A stretch of DNA of 64,000 nt. It comes from Sporichthyaceae bacterium (GTDB lineage Bacteria > Actinomycetota > Actinomycetes > Sporichthyales > Sporichthyaceae). The stretch spans positions 1-64,000 of the forward strand of contig DASXPS010000056.1 of NCBI GenBank assembly GCA_036493475.1. Direction: 5' to 3'. Made by a program: the position numbers and the translations under genes. Of the stretch, positions 63,001 through 64,000 are shown piece after piece. Numbering within the stretch: position 1 is the stretch's first letter; every line of letters starts with the position of its first letter. The notes beneath the pieces were generated by a model that made no database searches, had not been told where the DNA came from, and saw only the letters and a program-made list of their open reading frames with translations.

Positions 63001-63894
63001 TCATTCCGCGGGGGGTGCGTTCCGTCCGCCGAATGCGTCGCCCAGACCCTCCAGGGCCTTGCCGAGTTCGCTGGGCACCACCCAGATCGTGTTGGCCTCC
63101 CCGCGCGCCAACTGCGGCAGGGTCTGCAGGTACTGGTAGCTCAACAGTTTCGGGTCCGCGTCGCCCTCGTGGATGGCGGCGAACACGATCTTGATGGCCT
63201 TGGCCTCGCCGTCGGCGCGCAGCACCGCGGCCTGTGCCTCACCCTCGGCGCGCAGGATCTGGGCCTGCCGCTCGCCCTCCGCGGTGAGGATCGCGGACTG
63301 CTTGAAGCCCTCGGCCTGCAGGATGGCGGCGCGCTTGTCCCGCTCGGCGCGCATCTGCTGCTCCATGGCGCCCTGGATCGTGGCCGGCGGGTCGATGGAC
63401 TTGAGCTCGACCCGGTTCACCCGCAGTCCCCAACGCCCGGTGGCCTCGTCCAGCACAAGGCGCAGCGCGGCATTGATCCCGTCGCGGGAGGTGAGCGTCT
63501 GCTCCAGGGTCAAGCCACCGACCACGTTGCGCAGCGTGGTGACGGTCAGTTGCTCAACGCCCTGGATGAAGTCGGCGATCTCGTAGGTCGCCGCCTTGGC
63601 GTCGGTGACCTGGAAGTAGATGACGGTGTCGATGGACACCACCAGGTTGTCCTCGGTGATCACCGGCTGCGGGGGGAAGGAGACCACTTGCTCGCGTAGG
63701 TCGATCAGCGGCCGCAACCGGTCCACGAACGGGACCAGCAGCGTCAGGCCCGGATTCAGCGTGCGCGAATACCGGCCCAGCCGCTCCACGATCCCCGCCC
63801 TGGCCTGCGGCACGATGCGCACCGCCCGGTACAGCACCATGATCACGAACAGCACCACCACGCCGAGCGCGATCAACGCCGCCACCGTGTCCAT
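63001..63894 (-). CDS. SPFH/band 7 family protein (stomatin/QmcA-like)
   Basis: 297 aa. One N-terminal membrane anchor (about 4-24), a band 7 domain (about 25-200) that includes RAVRIVPQARAGIVERLGRY, then a coiled-coil (ILQAEGFKQSAILTAEGERQ and the repeats after it). The C-terminus ends with LGDAFGGRNAPPAE. SPFH proteins form large membrane-bound cages that organise membrane domains and proteases. An NfeD-like gene ends just upstream, which is the common genetic pair. Confidence 0.93.
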   Translation of the reverse strand: MDTVAALIALGVVVLFVIMVLYRAVRIVPQARAGIVERLGRYSRTLNPGLTLLVPFVDRLRPLIDLREQVVSFPPQPVITEDNLVVSIDTVIYFQVTDAKAATYEIADFIQGVEQLTVTTLRNVVGGLTLEQTLTSRDGINAALRLVLDEATGRWGLRVNRVELKSIDPPATIQGAMEQQMRAERDKRAAILQAEGFKQSAILTAEGERQAQILRAEGEAQAAVLRADGEAKAIKIVFAAIHEGDADPKLLSYQYLQTLPQLARGEANTIWVVPSELGKALEGLGDAFGGRNAPPAE

Positions 63895-63929
63895 GTCCGT
63901 GATGTCTCCTCTCCTGACGTGACGTCAGG

Positions 63930-64000
63930 TCAGCCGATGAGCGCGGTCGCGCCCTCGATCTCCAGCACCAGAACGTCGGCGCCGGACTCGAACACGCTGA
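63930..64000 (-). CDS. NfeD-like protein, C-terminal fragment
   Basis: The window holds the last 22 codons and the stop of a minus-strand gene, ending SGADVLVLEIEGATALIG. This matches the terminal strand of the OB-fold domain in NfeD proteins, which are usually encoded beside SPFH genes. The 5' part is outside the window. Only the tail is visible, so the identification rests mainly on position and this short match. Confidence 0.55.
   Translation of the reverse strand, partial: SVFESGADVLVLEIEGATALIG

Noticed and set aside
63913-63927. CTGACG-N3-CGTCAG dyad, also at 54513-54527
   Set aside because: Two copies with 6-bp arms at unrelated places, one over a stop codon, are within what chance allows; I see no further support.

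Overview
The window is chromosomal DNA from a high-GC Gram-positive bacterium (Actinomycetota). The base composition is GC-rich throughout, GTG starts and 1-8 bp stop/start overlaps are common, and the gene order matches mycobacterial and streptomycete blocks that I recall from general knowledge: hrcA-dnaJ, hemW, lepA, transglutaminase/alpha-E/ATP-grasp, rpsT, holA, comEC, comEA, degV, leuS, the histidine phosphatase-rsfS-nadD group, proA, and the GlgE alpha-glucan cluster. No rRNA, tRNA, insertion sequence, phage gene or CRISPR array was seen, and no gene-free stretch exceeds 300 bases. The genus cannot be fixed from the sequence alone.

Layout. 0-4.4 kb: heat-shock pair hrcA-dnaJ under a CIRCE operator, a DUF3097 gene and hemW. 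4.4-8.4 kb: TetR regulator with a drug-efflux-type MFS protein that carries an unusual Ig-like tail, then a small exported protein with a short collagen stalk. 8.4-12.2 kb: lepA, ung and a membrane-anchored GH25 muramidase-like protein. 12.2-15.7 kb: an overlapping three-gene operon (ATP-grasp, alpha-E, transglutaminase). 15.8-24.1 kb: rpsT, holA, comEC-comEA, degV and leuS; leuS is preceded by two long interleaved inverted repeats. 24.3-27.1 kb: an ECF-like sigma factor translationally coupled to a membrane-anchored Rieske protein, followed by a cupredoxin lipoprotein and a Tat-exported phosphoesterase. 27.1-34.2 kb: histidine phosphatase, rsfS, a LytR_C protein, nadD, a 49-residue membrane protein, proA, etfBA and an enoyl-CoA hydratase.

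34.2-52.4 kb holds alpha-glucan metabolism: glgX, then (after an inserted oligopeptide ABC importer operon oppCABDF) glgP, divergent from glgE-treS-pep2-glgB. The last four genes encode the whole route trehalose -> maltose -> maltose 1-phosphate -> linear alpha-1,4-glucan -> branched glucan; GlgX and GlgP provide debranching and phosphorolysis.

52.4-61.6 kb looks accessory: two GT2-type glycosyltransferases flank a putative Fe(II)/2-oxoglutarate oxygenase and a secreted protein with about 90 Gly-X-Y triplets and Thr in about 30 Y positions, which looks like a collagen-like glycoprotein and its modification enzymes. A lipoprotein, an FtsX-type permease and an ABC ATPase fused to a cyclic-nucleotide-binding domain follow, then an Ala/Pro-rich secreted protein. 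61.6-64 kb returns to housekeeping genes: a CnoX-like thioredoxin, DUF3817, an SPFH protein and the tail of an NfeD-like gene.

The best candidates for undescribed biology are the collagen-like locus, the sigma-Rieske pair, the cyclic-nucleotide-binding ABC transporter and the pseudoknot-like leuS leader.
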